Under the pieces are notes generated by a model that saw only the letters and a list, made by a program, of their open reading frames with translations, was not told the origin of the DNA and did no database searches. Below are positions 34,465 to 46,131 of a stretch of DNA of 64,000 nt, piece after piece. The DNA is from Diogma glabrata (taxonomy: Eukaryota > Arthropoda > Insecta > Diptera > Cylindrotomidae), in assembly GCA_963693315.1 (NCBI GenBank), contig OY856188.1, forward strand, positions 99,298,915 through 99,362,914, given 5' to 3'. Position numbers and translations under genes: made by a program. Within the stretch, counting starts at the first letter, position 1; each line of letters starts with the position of its first letter.

Positions 34465-35722
34465 ATATAAACCAAGTAAAATATTTATTTATATTATTTT
34501 CCTTAATTTATTATTGTTGTTATATGTTGAAATTTTCTTACTTTTCTAATACAAAAACAATTTTATTTTATAATAATTTTAAACGAGTATCTTAAAAAAA
34601 AACTTTGACTAAAATAAACTATATATGTAATATACATATTTATATATGAACAATGGGAAGATAAGCAATTAGGTTTTAGGTAAACAAAAACTATGGAAAA
34701 GTATATTATTTTTAGAGAATACCAAAATTAAAATAAATAAATATATTAACAAATTGAAAAATCAGGCTAAGTATAATAAAAAAAATTACAGCTTGATTCA
34801 TATAAACAAACTTATTTTGTTGTTTTAGACCACAAGTTGAGCGTTTTTTTTTTAAATAAAACTGATTTTTTTAATTTTGTTTCAAGCTTTTTTTTATATG
34901 ATCCTAATTTAATCAGTTTTCTTGCCATTAATAAGTATTATATAAAAAGTAAAATATATAAACTTAGGTAGAAGTTCTACCTTTTTTTTTTGTTTATATT
35001 TTTCCCTTAATTTATTTTTATTCTGCCAAATCGTAATCAATTCAATTAGACGAACAAAATAAATCTCAAAATTAATGTTTAAGAGTAAAACAACGTTAAC
35101 TTCTATACCAAATTAAATATATAATAAATATATAAAATTATATATAATTTTAAAATTTTTTCGCACAAAAGAATTTGAACTTTTTATTTTAGTTTCAACA
35201 CAAACTAATTGTTAATCGGTTAGCATAAAACGAGACATTTATTTAAAATTAATATTCTAAATAAACCATTTTTAATTCCGATACTAAAATACCAACAATT
35301 TATAGTTAATATCAAAAATTGGAATTATTTTTATAAATTAATCAATTATGTTCTTGTTTAATTTCTTGAAAAGTAGCCAACAAAATGAAACTAAATAAAA
35401 CTCTAGTAAGAATGCGATTTATATATAGACGCTTTAAGTGTTCTAATACATAAATGAAAACTAAAAAAATATATTTAATTATTTAGTATAACAATATAAT
35501 AGCATAAAAGTAATTTAAAAAAAACAGATAAAAATAACAAAAATATTCTAGCAAATTTTTTACATTTATTTAATATAGTTTATTTCTTTTTATTAAAATG
35601 AATTAAAGATATCAGTTTGAGTCCGACCTTGAAGGCAGGGTTTGAGAAACTTGATGGTTGTATCTTGCCGTACATTAAGAAATAAAATATTGAGTGCTTT
35701 TTAATATCGTATAAATAACCCC
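34465..35722 (+). other. Probable kinase 3' UTR and AT-rich flank
   Basis: Downstream of the stop codon the sequence is very AT-rich and has no ORF of note. Several AATAAA hexamers occur; the first after the stop is at 34613-34618. Confidence 0.5.
34613..34618 (+). promoter_or_regulatory. Candidate polyadenylation signal
   Basis: AATAAA about 150 bp after the kinase stop. Such hexamers are common in this AT-rich region, so the assignment is weak. Confidence 0.3.
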
Positions 35723-35930
35723 ATGATTAGAAAAATGTACGTTAGTACCCCAGGGAGTGGTAGACCGCGAGGTAGACCACGACTACAATGGGAGACTGAC
35801 GTAATAAACGACCTTAAAAAAATCGGCTGCCATGGTAATTATGTCGCTGTTGTGAATGACCGTGGTGAATATTCAAAGCTGATTAACCTGGCAACGCTCC
35901 TACATGGAGCATGAACGCCTTTAAAAAAAA
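35723..35930 (+). mobile_element. 3' end of an RTE-type LINE
   Basis: Encodes GRPRGRPRLQWETDVINDL, then a degenerate DRGEYSKLI, a stop and poly-A. The RGRP..RW.DDV..DL...(DR..WR) pattern is the conserved C-terminus of RTE-like LINE RTs. This is a 5'-truncated copy. Confidence 0.6.
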
Positions 35931-38098
35931 AAAATAAATAACCCTAAGTTCAAATCAGGAATGCATCCTTACTTTTAAACTAGAACCATACCAATAAATA
36001 TGGTTGACATATAGTTTTATCTAGAAAAAAATATCTCATTAGGACGGCACGCAACAAGGTTAGTGATCTCGTTTTTCAATGTTGATATTCATTTTAATTT
36101 ATTATTGTTTAAAGTGAAACGTCATCTTATCTGATATCTGTAAATAAATTTATTTTTTTTATTTTTATTGAAACAATTAATTTAAAAAAAAGTATAAATA
36201 ATTATATTTTATTGTCGTTGTAAAAAAATGCAAAAAAAAATTGGTGGTAAAAAACAATATTAATTTTTATTTATTTTTAAATGTCATTTGTTTGTTATAT
36301 TTATTAATTGAAAGATGGAAAACGATTTATTTCGAGTTTTTTTTTTATTTTAAAATTAAGAAGTAGATATTTTAGGTAGATTATGTGTAAATACAATTAT
36401 TCATAAAATAATTAGTTATTTGCTTTGAAAATTATAATAATTTTTAAAAAATTACAAAACTGTTCAAATTGTTGTATGTAATATAGTAGATTTTGTTGAA
36501 AAATGAAAATCGACACGCAGAGTAAAATCATATAGATGTATTGACCTTCCATAAAGCCAGTACCAAATTCTCTTCAAAACGGAACAAAATCAAACGGTGT
36601 ACTTGTTTTAGAAAATTATATACCAAAAGTCCGAAATCAACAATTTATCCAAATACGGATCACTACCATTTTACTCGGTTTACAACTTATAAGAGTGTCA
36701 AATCGCTCGTATATTAAAACGATACATTCGATAATAATACTTTTATATTTGTAACAATAATTTCAACATATTTTGTTCCATTACTATTTTTGAATCTCAA
36801 AAACTATGCACAAATTGAATAATCAAATTTAATCTTAGTCACAAACTACAATTAATAATAACCTGTCTGATTTTTGTTTATAAGTTATTTATTTTTAAAT
36901 CACAATAATTATGTGATATATTATAATCTCAATGAATTTATTATTATTTTTTGCTATTATGTGAAGCACAAATAAGCACAAAAAAGTATTAAAGTAATTC
37001 TACACGTATTAAAAATTTCCATCTTTTAAAAATATTTAAAATAAAAACTATAATTTTTTTATTTTAAATTAAAATAAAAAAAATAATTATTTTAATTTTA
37101 GTTAAAAAATTAATTAATTGTTGTAATTGCTAGTCAAATTCGTTGCTGTTTAATAAAAAAAATTAATTAAGATATAAATTTTAAAATAAAATATATATAA
37201 AATAAACTACAAAAAAAATATTATACTAACGTAATTTAAATGATTATTGAATTTTATTATTATTCTTATGTTGATATTTAAAAATTGAAAAAAAAATCTA
37301 TATAATTAAATTAACAACAGTTTTATGATTTTATAATTTTTAAACAAATTTTTTCTTTTAATTAATTTTAAAAATAAATATATCTTATCCGCCATAATAG
37401 TCCCACCGGCTTTATATTTTATAAAATAAAATAAAACTAAAATCACGAAAAACCCATTTTATTTAATAAAAAAAATATATTAAAATCATAAAATTGTTTT
37501 AATTTAAAAAAAAACATTTTTAAATATGAATATCTAAATGATATAAAATTGTTTTAATTTAAACAAAAAAATACATATACTAGAACAAGTCGATAAAAAA
37601 AGTATAAATATAGAATTAATTTAAATTATTGCCAAACCAATATAATAATTATATTAATAATGTTTTAAAAATAAAACAAATTAACTATAATTTTATAAAA
37701 ATTAAATTTGCAAAAGGTTCGATTTAGTTTTTATGAATATTATTTTGTATTGCATTTTTCCAGTGTTTAATATGGTTTTAGTTTATTTATTTTTTTGAAA
37801 AAACCGTCCATATTAGGCTTTATTGAAATACTTTCATAGAATTTTAATTAAAAGAATTGAATGTAATTATGTTTTATATTATTATATTATTAGTAATTAA
37901 TAACTTAATTAATTTAATTTTCTTGTTGCTGTTATTCACACACATATATTTATTTATTTATTTTACTAATATTAATTTCTTTTGCTATATGATCAAATTT
38001 AAACAGAACCATGCAATCTGCAAGATTTTTTGGCTAAAATTCGTAACTTCGAGTAACTATCCTATTTGGAATAAACTAGTACATTTTCCTACATATTT
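35931..38098. other. Extremely AT-rich stretch without a gene
   Basis: Long runs of A, T and AT words. No coding signal, repeat family or structure stands out. Confidence 0.6.
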
Positions 38099-38275
38099 AA
38101 TTTGAGTAAACAAGGCTTTAAAGTTAACGTTCATAAATTTCTCAGAGAATCTTAACTTGCATTCCATTCTTATCCCTAGTTGGCATGGTATCTTCGGATA
38201 TTCAGAGACGTTAATTTATAATTTATTATAATTAACACTAAACATGCCTAACTTTGAATAAAAAAAAAAAAAAAC
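38099..38275 (+). mobile_element. LINE 3' end fragment (dispersed family)
   Basis: Contains AAGTTAACGTTCATAAATTT, CCCTAGTTGGCATGGTATCT and ACACTAAACATG, ending in poly-A. It matches 25440-25540 and 13810-13875. Confidence 0.6.
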
Positions 38276-38999
38276 AGCTTTAGACGCCAGAAAAAGAAGA
38301 CCATAGTGTAGTTTTCTTTGTATGTGCGGTGGTTTAAACGGGGTTGCTGTGTCTCTCTCTCTCTCTAGTTAAACAATAAAGAAAAAAATAAAGATAAAAG
38401 GAACGCACACGTTTTTAATATGTTTAATTTCATCATGCTTGTTTATTATTTTTTGTTGTTCCATTCCAAACGAATTAAAATTTCTTCATTGCTCAACTAT
38501 TTCCTCTTAAGAGCCTCTAACTCATAAGGACCCAGAAGACCCCAGGGACCCTGACGCGCACCTCTCAAGATTGGCTCCGAGCTTTTTTGATGGTGATTGC
38601 AAATGCCAAGCGAATTATGAATTGCAATCTTTCAAATTGAAACGGTATATCCACTGGAAGTATAGAAATGCGAGAAATGAGAACGTTTTCACCATGAAAG
38701 GACTCTCAAGATGGTTGGTTCTACTATGCCGCTCATTATTTTTTTTTATTGCGAGTCGCGTACCGTTGCAAAACATTGGGTGCTTGAAAAAATGTTGTTG
38801 GATAATTAACGCTTCATTTGTTTCAACAACAGTATCTACGGATTTGTATATGACTACCTGTCTTTGAATATTAGACTGAATACTATCGTTAAGTGCGTTG
38901 ACATTTTTAGTTATCTCGGAAGAATAGCTTTTTTTTGCTTAACCAATCGTTATTCGTTAGCCAATCATGATGAGGTAATGAATTTCGTCCAGAGGTTAA
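38276..38999. other. Unassigned stretch
   Basis: Includes a short (CT)n run near 38350-38368 and an unassigned open frame at 38571-38867 that matches no family I recognise. Confidence 0.4.
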
Positions 39000-39345
39000 T
39001 GTGAGAATATCTCAGCTGATCGATCGTTTTGCAGCGGGGTACGAATAATTTTGTAGTTAGTTTTAACGTCTTTACGTGTCACGTCACCTCTAAGTAAGGT
39101 ATTTCAAGCATTTATTTTATTAGCTCGTGTCGATTGAACAAATATTGGTAATGTTTGTCTGCTCCTGCAAGCAAAATTAATGCATTCTAAAATGGTCTGA
39201 TGTTTCCACATAAATTTTTCAATGGTTGATCAAGAGCTTTATGCGATTTTTTCAGCGCCATTGTGCATTCGTCCCAAACAATAAGTTTACATTTCTGGAT
39301 TACTTTTTCCATATCGGAACAGAATTGAATGGACACAACGAATCT
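39000..39345 (-). pseudogene. Helitron helicase remnant
   Basis: The minus strand encodes KCKLIVWDECTMA (Walker B region), KALDQPLKNLCGN, LILLAG followed in another frame by RQTLPI, then HVKTLKLTTKLFV and LQNDRSAEIFSH-like sequence. This order matches the Pif1-like helicase of Helitron rolling-circle transposons (WDECTMA..K..LEALDRTLKDLR, LAGDFRQTLPV, WRHVKTLKLTTNMRV). It contains at least two frameshifts and stops, so it is inactive. Neither the Rep domain nor Helitron termini were found nearby. Confidence 0.7.
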
Positions 39346-39359
39346 CGATGATACAACCT

Positions 39360-41283
39360 CTTTTGAAATATCTATTTGAAATTTTTTACAAACGTTTCTA
39401 TCTCCTTATTCATTGACGGCCACCAAAAATATAATCACATTTGCATTTTGATAATACCAAATGGTTTTAAGTGTTCACTAACCGTGTTAGGCCATCCATT
39501 CTTCACGTAGTTTAACACTTGATTTTTAGTAAAGTTCATGATAATAGATTGACTAACTTGCTCTAAATTAATTGGAATTTCACAACAGCAATTAATAGCA
39601 ATTCTATCTATCTTTTACTGTTAATCGCGAAAGACAATCCGCATTTGCCATTTTTGACCCTGGAAAAAATAAATGCTTATCGCTGCAATCTCGCTGCTGC
39701 TATACTAGTTATATTTTTGTAAGAATAGAATATTATTTCCTTAAGTGCATGATGGTCAATAATCATGGTGAATTTTTTACCATATATGTATTTGTGGAAT
39801 GTTACTACATAGACCACAGCTAATTCTCGCTATCAATCTGAGAATAATTTTTCTCTGCAGCGGGTAAAGTGCGGAAAATAAACATTACTAGCTGTTCTTC
39901 GGCATCGTTAAAGATAGCACTGCTGCGATGCCATAAGGGCTTGCATCTGTAGATATAATCACAGATTTATTTGGAGCAAATAATTCTAACACTTGATCCT
40001 GTGTTATTAATAATTTTGTGTTTTGGAATATTTTTCTAACCAATCTGACCATTCGAATTTTGACTCCTTGCCTATTAATTTATAAAATGCATTTCACTTT
40101 GAAGAAAAAATGATTGGAGTTCTATTATGGCTTGTAGCATCTATTAAGACTTGAATGTTTAAGATTTGGCTGAATTGTATTGTTAGATGACCCAAATATT
40201 TGACTTTTGTTTGTAGTAAGCAGCCTTTATTCAAATTAATTTTGACATTATGTTTAATATATAGCCTGTATCTATCGAAACGTCGGCAACAATACATCCC
40301 ATGAGAAATTTCTGCGAAGCCTAATGTGTAGTTGAGAATTTAAGTGCCATAGGCAGAAATAGGAGTGTCGTTTGCCGCAAATAATTTGAAAACTGCAGTA
40401 GCTGGATTTGCCTTGAAAATTGATTTTGAGATGACCGAAACATCCGCTCCCGTATCAATTAAAAATTTAAGTCTTGAGTTACTCTCAAGACGGTTGACTT
40501 GAAGATCATCAATACTACTGACATCGTATTGTCAGGTTTATTCGGAGCGACAAATTTTTAAAAAAATGTACATCCAGTGACGCAGCGTTGTGCTTTGTCT
40601 TTAAACCTAGAGTGGTAAAAACAAATGTCCGAATTAGAGCGCGATCTAAAACCAGCATTTACTATCGAGTTAATTTCACTCAGCATTTGCGATTTAAAAT
40701 TTTAAAAAAGTTAATTTATGTTTTGATTTTGTTGAGGAACACCTTGATGAAACCGGTTTGAGTTAGTTAATTGAAAAGAAGTAGATGAAACGTTCATTGC
40801 AAAATTTTGTCTCTGTGACAACGTTTCCATAAGGTTGTCGGCCCGGCTTGCCAACAACGCCAACGACAAATCGTTTTCGAAAGACGATAAAACAAGTTGA
40901 ATGCTTTCAGTAAGACGTGCCAGCCAGAGTTGTTTGATTATGCAATCGTTCATATCAGCATCGTTAATTTGAAATTCAGCTAGCAACGAATATTTGATCC
41001 TTTCGGACCTAATGTTCGAACTTAAAAATTGAAGTTCTAACATCCTGAACCAAACAATTGGGTTTTGGTAAAACAAATTTTGCGGAGCCTTAAATTTAAC
41101 AAAATTAATATTGCTCATTGTAGCTAAATCTGGTTCAGTTGTTGGAGGTTGTGAGCAAGGTGGTGGCATCTGCCGCTGTGCCATGTATTGTTGTTCAAAC
41201 TGCTGCAAGTTTGCTTGGATAATATCAGCTAACTTCTGATGAGTAATTAACATGGGTGCTTCATTACCACCCAAGGCATTCAC
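39360..41283 (-). mobile_element. Decayed gypsy element (CsRn1-like)
   Basis: In minus-strand order: Gag (41283-40711); a zinc-knuckle-like CFYHSRFKDKAQRCVTGC near 40600; an aspartic protease KFLIDTGADVSVISK near 40460; RT pieces VKYLGH near 40190; RNase H SVIISTDASPYGIAAVLS near 39950; a connector SKMANADCLSRLTVKDR near 39640; and an integrase-type segment ending IFWWPSMNKEIETFVKNF near 39400. Large parts of RT and the integrase core are missing. LTRs were not identified, although 41570-41760 upstream of Gag could hold a decayed one. Confidence 0.7.
40711..41283 (-). pseudogene. Gag of the decayed CsRn1-like gypsy element
   Basis: A 190-codon frame. The N-terminus is Gln/Pro-rich (QQFEQQYMAQRQMPPPCSQP). 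A capsid core follows with FYQNPIVWFRMLELQF and LWLARLTESIQLVLSSF, then LALLASRADNLME. The P..WF...E.QF and LA..AD...(E) patterns are typical of this gypsy group. About 60 residues expected in mid-capsid appear to be missing. Confidence 0.65.
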
Positions 41284-41962
41284 AGGTGAGGCAGGACACT
41301 AGAGAGAATTGGTTGGGGAATCCATATTTTTTAAATTTAAACAAAAAAAAACCGACCAAAGATAATCAATCACAAAACAAAAAACGATTTGAATAAACCA
41401 AAAATTTTAAAACCAATTTTAATAGTTAAAAAAAAATTAGCAATAAACTTATGAAATTTTAGGTACTGTAAGTAATTGAAAAAAAATTCTTGAAAATGAT
41501 GAACAAGATCACTTTTTGAGTCACCAATTATAAAGCTTGTATTTGTTCTCGCTGTAATATATATTTGCCGCGTGTTCATCAATAGCTAGTCGTTCTCGCT
41601 ATTATAATGCGTCCATCACTAGCTTGTATTTCTCGCTATTATCCTGCGTCCAATAACGCTATCGGTTCAATAACGTATCGGTGCTTTCTTATAAATACAC
41701 CAAACAATAACAATTGTAGTCAAATATAAATCTCTAAATAAACGCAATCAATAACACATGTTCAAAAGTTCTCAATAATGCGTTATATTGAATTCTTGTT
41801 ATTCGAATTTCCATGAAATTATTACAATATATATGGATAAAACGATATTAAAGTTTCTTTTAACTTGCATAGAAATATCAATGATAAAATTAAACAAATG
41901 ATTTTAAATTAAAAATCTAATTTTGAAATGAAAACTAAATGCAAAATAGTGCATTATACAAC

Positions 41963-42410
41963 AAGGTTGAGAAGTAGGCTATTATTGACCGAGAACTTTT
42001 AGATCCTGAGGCGCGTAGCGCCGAGGGATATAATGTTCGAGGTCTATATTAGTCTTCTCAACCGAGGTATATATAGAATTTTTTTTAACTACTAACATTA
42101 ATTATCATATTTGCTTTCATTAGATATTTATATTAGTCATTTTCCATTTCAATTTTTAAATATCTTAAAATATCAAGTAGCCTGGAAGTTTAGTTTTATA
42201 CAAATAAAACGAAACAAAGCAATGCAATTATTATTTGTTTGTGTTTTTTTGTTCATTTCAATCAAAAATAAAAGAAAATTTGTCATTATTAACCTAGGTA
42301 ATTGTTTGTTATTATTATTGACCTAGCTTGAGAAAAATTACTTCTCCTTGGGGCATTCGAGTAAATAATGACGATTTCTCAAGTTAGTAGTTAAAAAAAT
42401 ATTTTTTAGT
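41963..42410. repeat. Composite hairpin modules with GC core
   Basis: First hairpin, 41963-42064: AAGGTTGAGAAG pairs with CTTCTCAACC around the core GAGGCGCGTAGCGCCGAGGG. Second hairpin, 42322-42388: CCTAGCTTGAGAAA pairs with TTTCTCAAGTTAG. A further inverted pair, TTTTTTTTAACTACTAAC near 42080 and GTTAGTAGTTAAAAAAA near 42383, encloses the space between them. Confidence 0.65.
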
Positions 42411-42667
42411 ATTAGCTCCGAAAAATGATTACTTTTAGAACTGTTTAGAGTCCGCAAAATTGTATTTTAGCGGCCTAGTACTTAAAGTCGTTATGACAAC
42501 ACTTTAGCGGATTCAAAATTTGTTTTCATTTTATATTATAATTATTTTCATATTATAATCACAATTGCTTTGATAAGTTTTGTTCAAAAATCAAATTTTT
42601 AGGTATGCAAGAATACAAATTAAGCAATAAATTAGAAAAAAAATCCTAAGAGCTAATAGAAAAAAAC

Positions 42668-42796
42668 GTTGTATGCAACACGTACGCAAATGGCTTTAGC
42701 AGACTCATCTTCATATTACAGACTCGGCTAGCGCCTCGTCCGGAAACATTACGATTCGTCCGCTAAAACCATATTTTGCGTACTTGTTACATAAAC
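42668..42796. repeat. Hairpin module with GC core
   Basis: The arm GTACGCAAATGGCTTTAGC pairs with GCTAAAACCATATTTTGCGT. The match continues outward on both sides (GTTGTATGCAACAC against GTTACATAAAC). The core is GACTCGGCTAGCGCCTCGTC. Confidence 0.65.
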
Positions 42797-43029
42797 TACT
42801 ATTAATGAAAACTAGATAGAAAAATTGTACCTAAAACTTTATTAATATATTACTAAAAGTTTGAAACGAATTTAAATAAAAGATTTTCAAATAAGATAAG
42901 CGAAATAAATAAAACAGTCACCACAGATCGTTCTAAAACTTGAAATAAATTACTTTGACTTTTTTAAAGATGATACACCAATGTTGATGTCATGTAAATA
43001 GCGGTAAACATTTTTAAATTTACCAAAAT

Positions 43030-43330
43030 TTGATCAATTATTCTCTGAGATTTGGATGGTGCACTAGCACCAAAGTTTCTGAAAAGATCAAATCGATTTT
43101 ACCTAAGTCTACAAACCTATCGCGTCAAACCAGAGCATCGGTAGCGTCTCATCCTTTTACGGTTCAAATAATTAGATGTAGAACTGTAGCCTTCCAGTGC
43201 GACTTTTTCAACAGAGTCTCTCATCTCTGGAATTTGTTACCTTCGTGGGTTTTTGGGACTACGCTAAAACTACTGATACGTCTTTTTTTTTAATCGGGAT
43301 GACTCGCCTTTGGGGGATTCAATTATGCAT
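43030..43330 (+). mobile_element. LINE C-terminal fragment (dispersed family)
   Basis: Encodes STNLSRQTRASVASHPFTVQ, then CDFFNRVSHLWNLLPSWVF. This is the conserved C-terminus of jockey/CR1-type ORF2 (HPF.V....RT..F..SF..R...LWN.LP). It is the same family as 25362-25560 and similar to 8340-8400. Confidence 0.65.
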
Positions 43331-43975
43331 GTATATTGCGTATCAGTTTTTTTGCTACATGTCACACACACTCATTCTCTTATAAATTCTTTGTACAGGT
43401 TACCTACAGGTTACTGATGTAATTCATTTAAAGAAAAAAATACATTTATTCATAATAAATAATCGAATTTGGAGTTCAAAGGAAAAGTCATCAGTTTAGA
43501 TATTTAAATTTTAATAAAATTAATTAGTTTAAAAATAATTATAATTAAGAAAAAAAAAGTCGTTTACAGTTTTATGATGTATTGATGTCTTGATCTTAGT
43601 ATTTCTTCGTTTTTTTGCTTTCCTTTTTTTCTTGATGCTTTGATATATTTATATGTATAATTCCTTTATTTTATTGCAAATTTTCCGTCAATTTTTTTTG
43701 TGTTGATTGTTTTGTTGATTCCCAAACAAAAATGAATCGTGTAATGAATTTACATAATTTATAATCTATTTCACATACAAAATTTTTCTTTTAAACAAAC
43801 AAAATATAATAAAAGTCGTTTTTGTTTGTTATTAACTATAGTATCTATTAATAATTTCTTTTTTTCGGCAAACGGCTGTAAAGTTTAACTTTACTGCCGC
43901 TGGAGATTAGCTAAAGTCTTACTTTTTAGCCGGCGGCTGCAAAAGTAACGCCATTTTTATTTTATCTGCCGGGGG

Positions 43976-44085
43976 CTGTAAAGTAACTTTCATATTTTTA
44001 CGGCGGCTGTAAAGAAATTTTCATATTTTTACGGCGGCAGTAAAGTAATTTTCATATTTTTACGGCGGCAGTAAAGTAAAACAAC
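43976..44085 (+). repeat. 31-bp tandem repeat
   Basis: Units beginning CTGTAAAG or CAGTAAAG start at 43976, 44007, 44038 and 44069. Each continues TTTCATATTTTTACGGCGG. More diverged relatives lie upstream from ~43870, including an inverted one (CGGCTGTAAAGTT against AACTTTACTGCCG). Confidence 0.85.
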
Positions 44086-44235
44086 ATGACATTATTAATT
44101 TGTTCAAAACAGAATGCATTTCAGTTTATTTTAATGAATTAAAATCAATAAAAATTAATTTCAGAAAATTTATTACCTAAACATATTTATAAAAAATTTG
44201 ATGCAATAATTTCATATTTTTAAACAAATTTAAAC

Positions 44236-44393
44236 GTTTGTAGAAAAAATAGTGTATTGAATTCGGAGCTAAAGTGACTTTTTGTATTTCGTCTATAATT
44301 GTCGGCCTCCCTACGGTCGGCCGCCAAACTAGAGACTCAACACAAAAAGTACAACTTTAGCTCTTAATTCAATAATATACTATTTTTCAAAGC
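44236..44393. repeat. Hairpin module with GC core
   Basis: Arms of ~50 bp: GAATTCGGAGCTAAAGTGAC and GTACAACTTTAGCTCTTAAT, with inverted similarity from AAAAATAGTGTATT to AATATACTATTTTT. The core has GTCGGCCTCCCTACGGTCGG. Confidence 0.7.
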
Positions 44394-45345
44394 TTTTGCT
44401 TTTATATATTTTTTCTTATTTTAAAAATCACATTGAATTAAATAAAAATTATTATTTTTTTTGTATTTTTATCAAATTAAAGAAAATTAATTTTTTGTTT
44501 TAACTTTACACAATTTTCAACAACAAATTATTTTTTTTACTATCCCTTTACAATTAATTTTTTGAAAACATTTATGACAATGATGAACATTTCCGTTCCG
44601 AATTCAAAAAACATTCCCTTTTTCAAAAAAATATTTTCATTTACAAAAAATATTTTACTTAAATTTATGGCGTATTCTACACCTACTATATTACAAATAC
44701 AAACCAAATAATAACCTGATCAAATATAAAGCTTGATTTGTATTTTTCCCCTGTATTATGACCACTGCATAATTCAGGACGCTACACAACGCGATGTATC
44801 TACTACCACCATTTTCAATAAATAAACTTTTTTACCAAAATGCACTAATCTCTATATATTTGAATATTGATAATGGTTGTTCCAACTCCAGTATCTACTT
44901 CCACCTCAACTTCTACACCTTCAACGAATTTAAAAGCAGCTGATTGTGAAACGCTATCGACAAAGATCTCAACATTGACTTGGGTGTTTCTGTGACCTCG
45001 GCATGCGTATGATCTTTTTATTGAATTTAAAGCACCCAATCTTTTGCAAGACACGAACGCATATCATTACACGACCACAACGCTGACAATTGTTGAACTT
45101 TTTTATACTGTATTGACTTCGACTGTTTAATGTTGAAGAGATCTTGCACCTTATTAATGTTTTACCCATACTGACGAATGCAAACGACTGTCATGATTAA
45201 CCCGGCTAACTTTCAACGGTTTAATTTACTGCTGTTCTTTCAAGGTCATTTCATTTGATCGTATTTAACCAAATCAAACTGATCGTTGTGTATGGTTTTT
45301 TTTTCTTGTGTAACCCAATAATTAAATGATCATTTAGTGTATCTA

Positions 45346-46129
45346 GTCCAGTAACTTTGTCGCCTGAAAGTATGGGGACTACCCCATAGTATGCGTCAAA
45401 TCCGGTAGTTCTGATTTTTTACAGACTTGTTTATGATGTTGGCCTAATGAATAATCCAAGTTTGTGACCTCGAGCGCCGAACGCAACTTTGTCAAAAATC
45501 AAAAAAACCGCGAAAAATCGTTATTTTTTCAAATTTTGGCGATTGACCAAATCGCAAATTTTTTCAAATTTTGGCGATTGACCTAACCCTAAAGGACTAG
45601 TTTTTGAATAAACTTTTTTATGACGTTTTTAAAGTAGACTAAATTTACTATAATATGATACTAGAATTGTCTCTGCAAACCCAATAGTTTCCGATATTAA
45701 GTCTTTCAAAGTTTATCATTCTTTTAACTTCGCAATTTTTTGCAATATTTTAGACGTTACTCGAAAATTCATTCAGAACGACAGAATTGCAAAAATTGCG
45801 AAGTTCGAAAAAAGGATAAACCTTGAAAGGCTTAATCTCGGAAACTATTGGGTTTACAGAGACAATTCTAGTATCATATTGTAGGAAATTTAGTCTACTT
45901 TAAAAACGTCTTACGAAAAGTTTTTCAAAAACTAGTCCTTTAGGGATATAATCGCCAAAATTTGAAAAAATAACGATTTTTTCGCGGTTTTTTCGATTTT
46001 AGACAAAGTTGCGTTCGGCGCTCGAGGTCTCAACCTTGAATTATACATTAGGCCAACATCATAAATAAGTCTGCAAAAAATCAGAACTACCGGATTTGAC
46101 GCATACTGTGATGTATAAAGTTACTGGAC
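45346..46129. mobile_element. Foldback MITE with TA flanks
   Basis: The whole 784 bp is an inverted repeat. It starts GTCCAGTAACTTT and ends with the reverse complement AAAGTTACTGGAC, with TA directly outside both ends (45344-45345 and 46130-46131). The arms are ~390 bp and nearly identical by eye, sharing words such as CGAGCGCCGAACGCAACTTT and AAAGTAGACTAAATTT. The left arm has an extra duplicated TTTTCAAATTTTGGCGATTG. The loop is ~30 bp near 45740-45775. There is no coding capacity. TA flanks suggest mobilisation by a Tc1/mariner-type transposase. Confidence 0.85.
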
Positions 46130-46131
46130 TA

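Noticed and set aside
38340..38370. CTCTCTCT run considered as a CRISPR-like or regulatory array
   Set aside because: It is a simple dinucleotide repeat. No CRISPR-type repeat-spacer pattern exists anywhere in the window.
44845..45169. Cys-containing minus-strand frames (NCQRCGRVMICVRV) resembling a LINE ORF1 zinc-knuckle region
   Set aside because: Cys/His spacing does not match a CCHC set and no neighbouring LINE sequence supports it.
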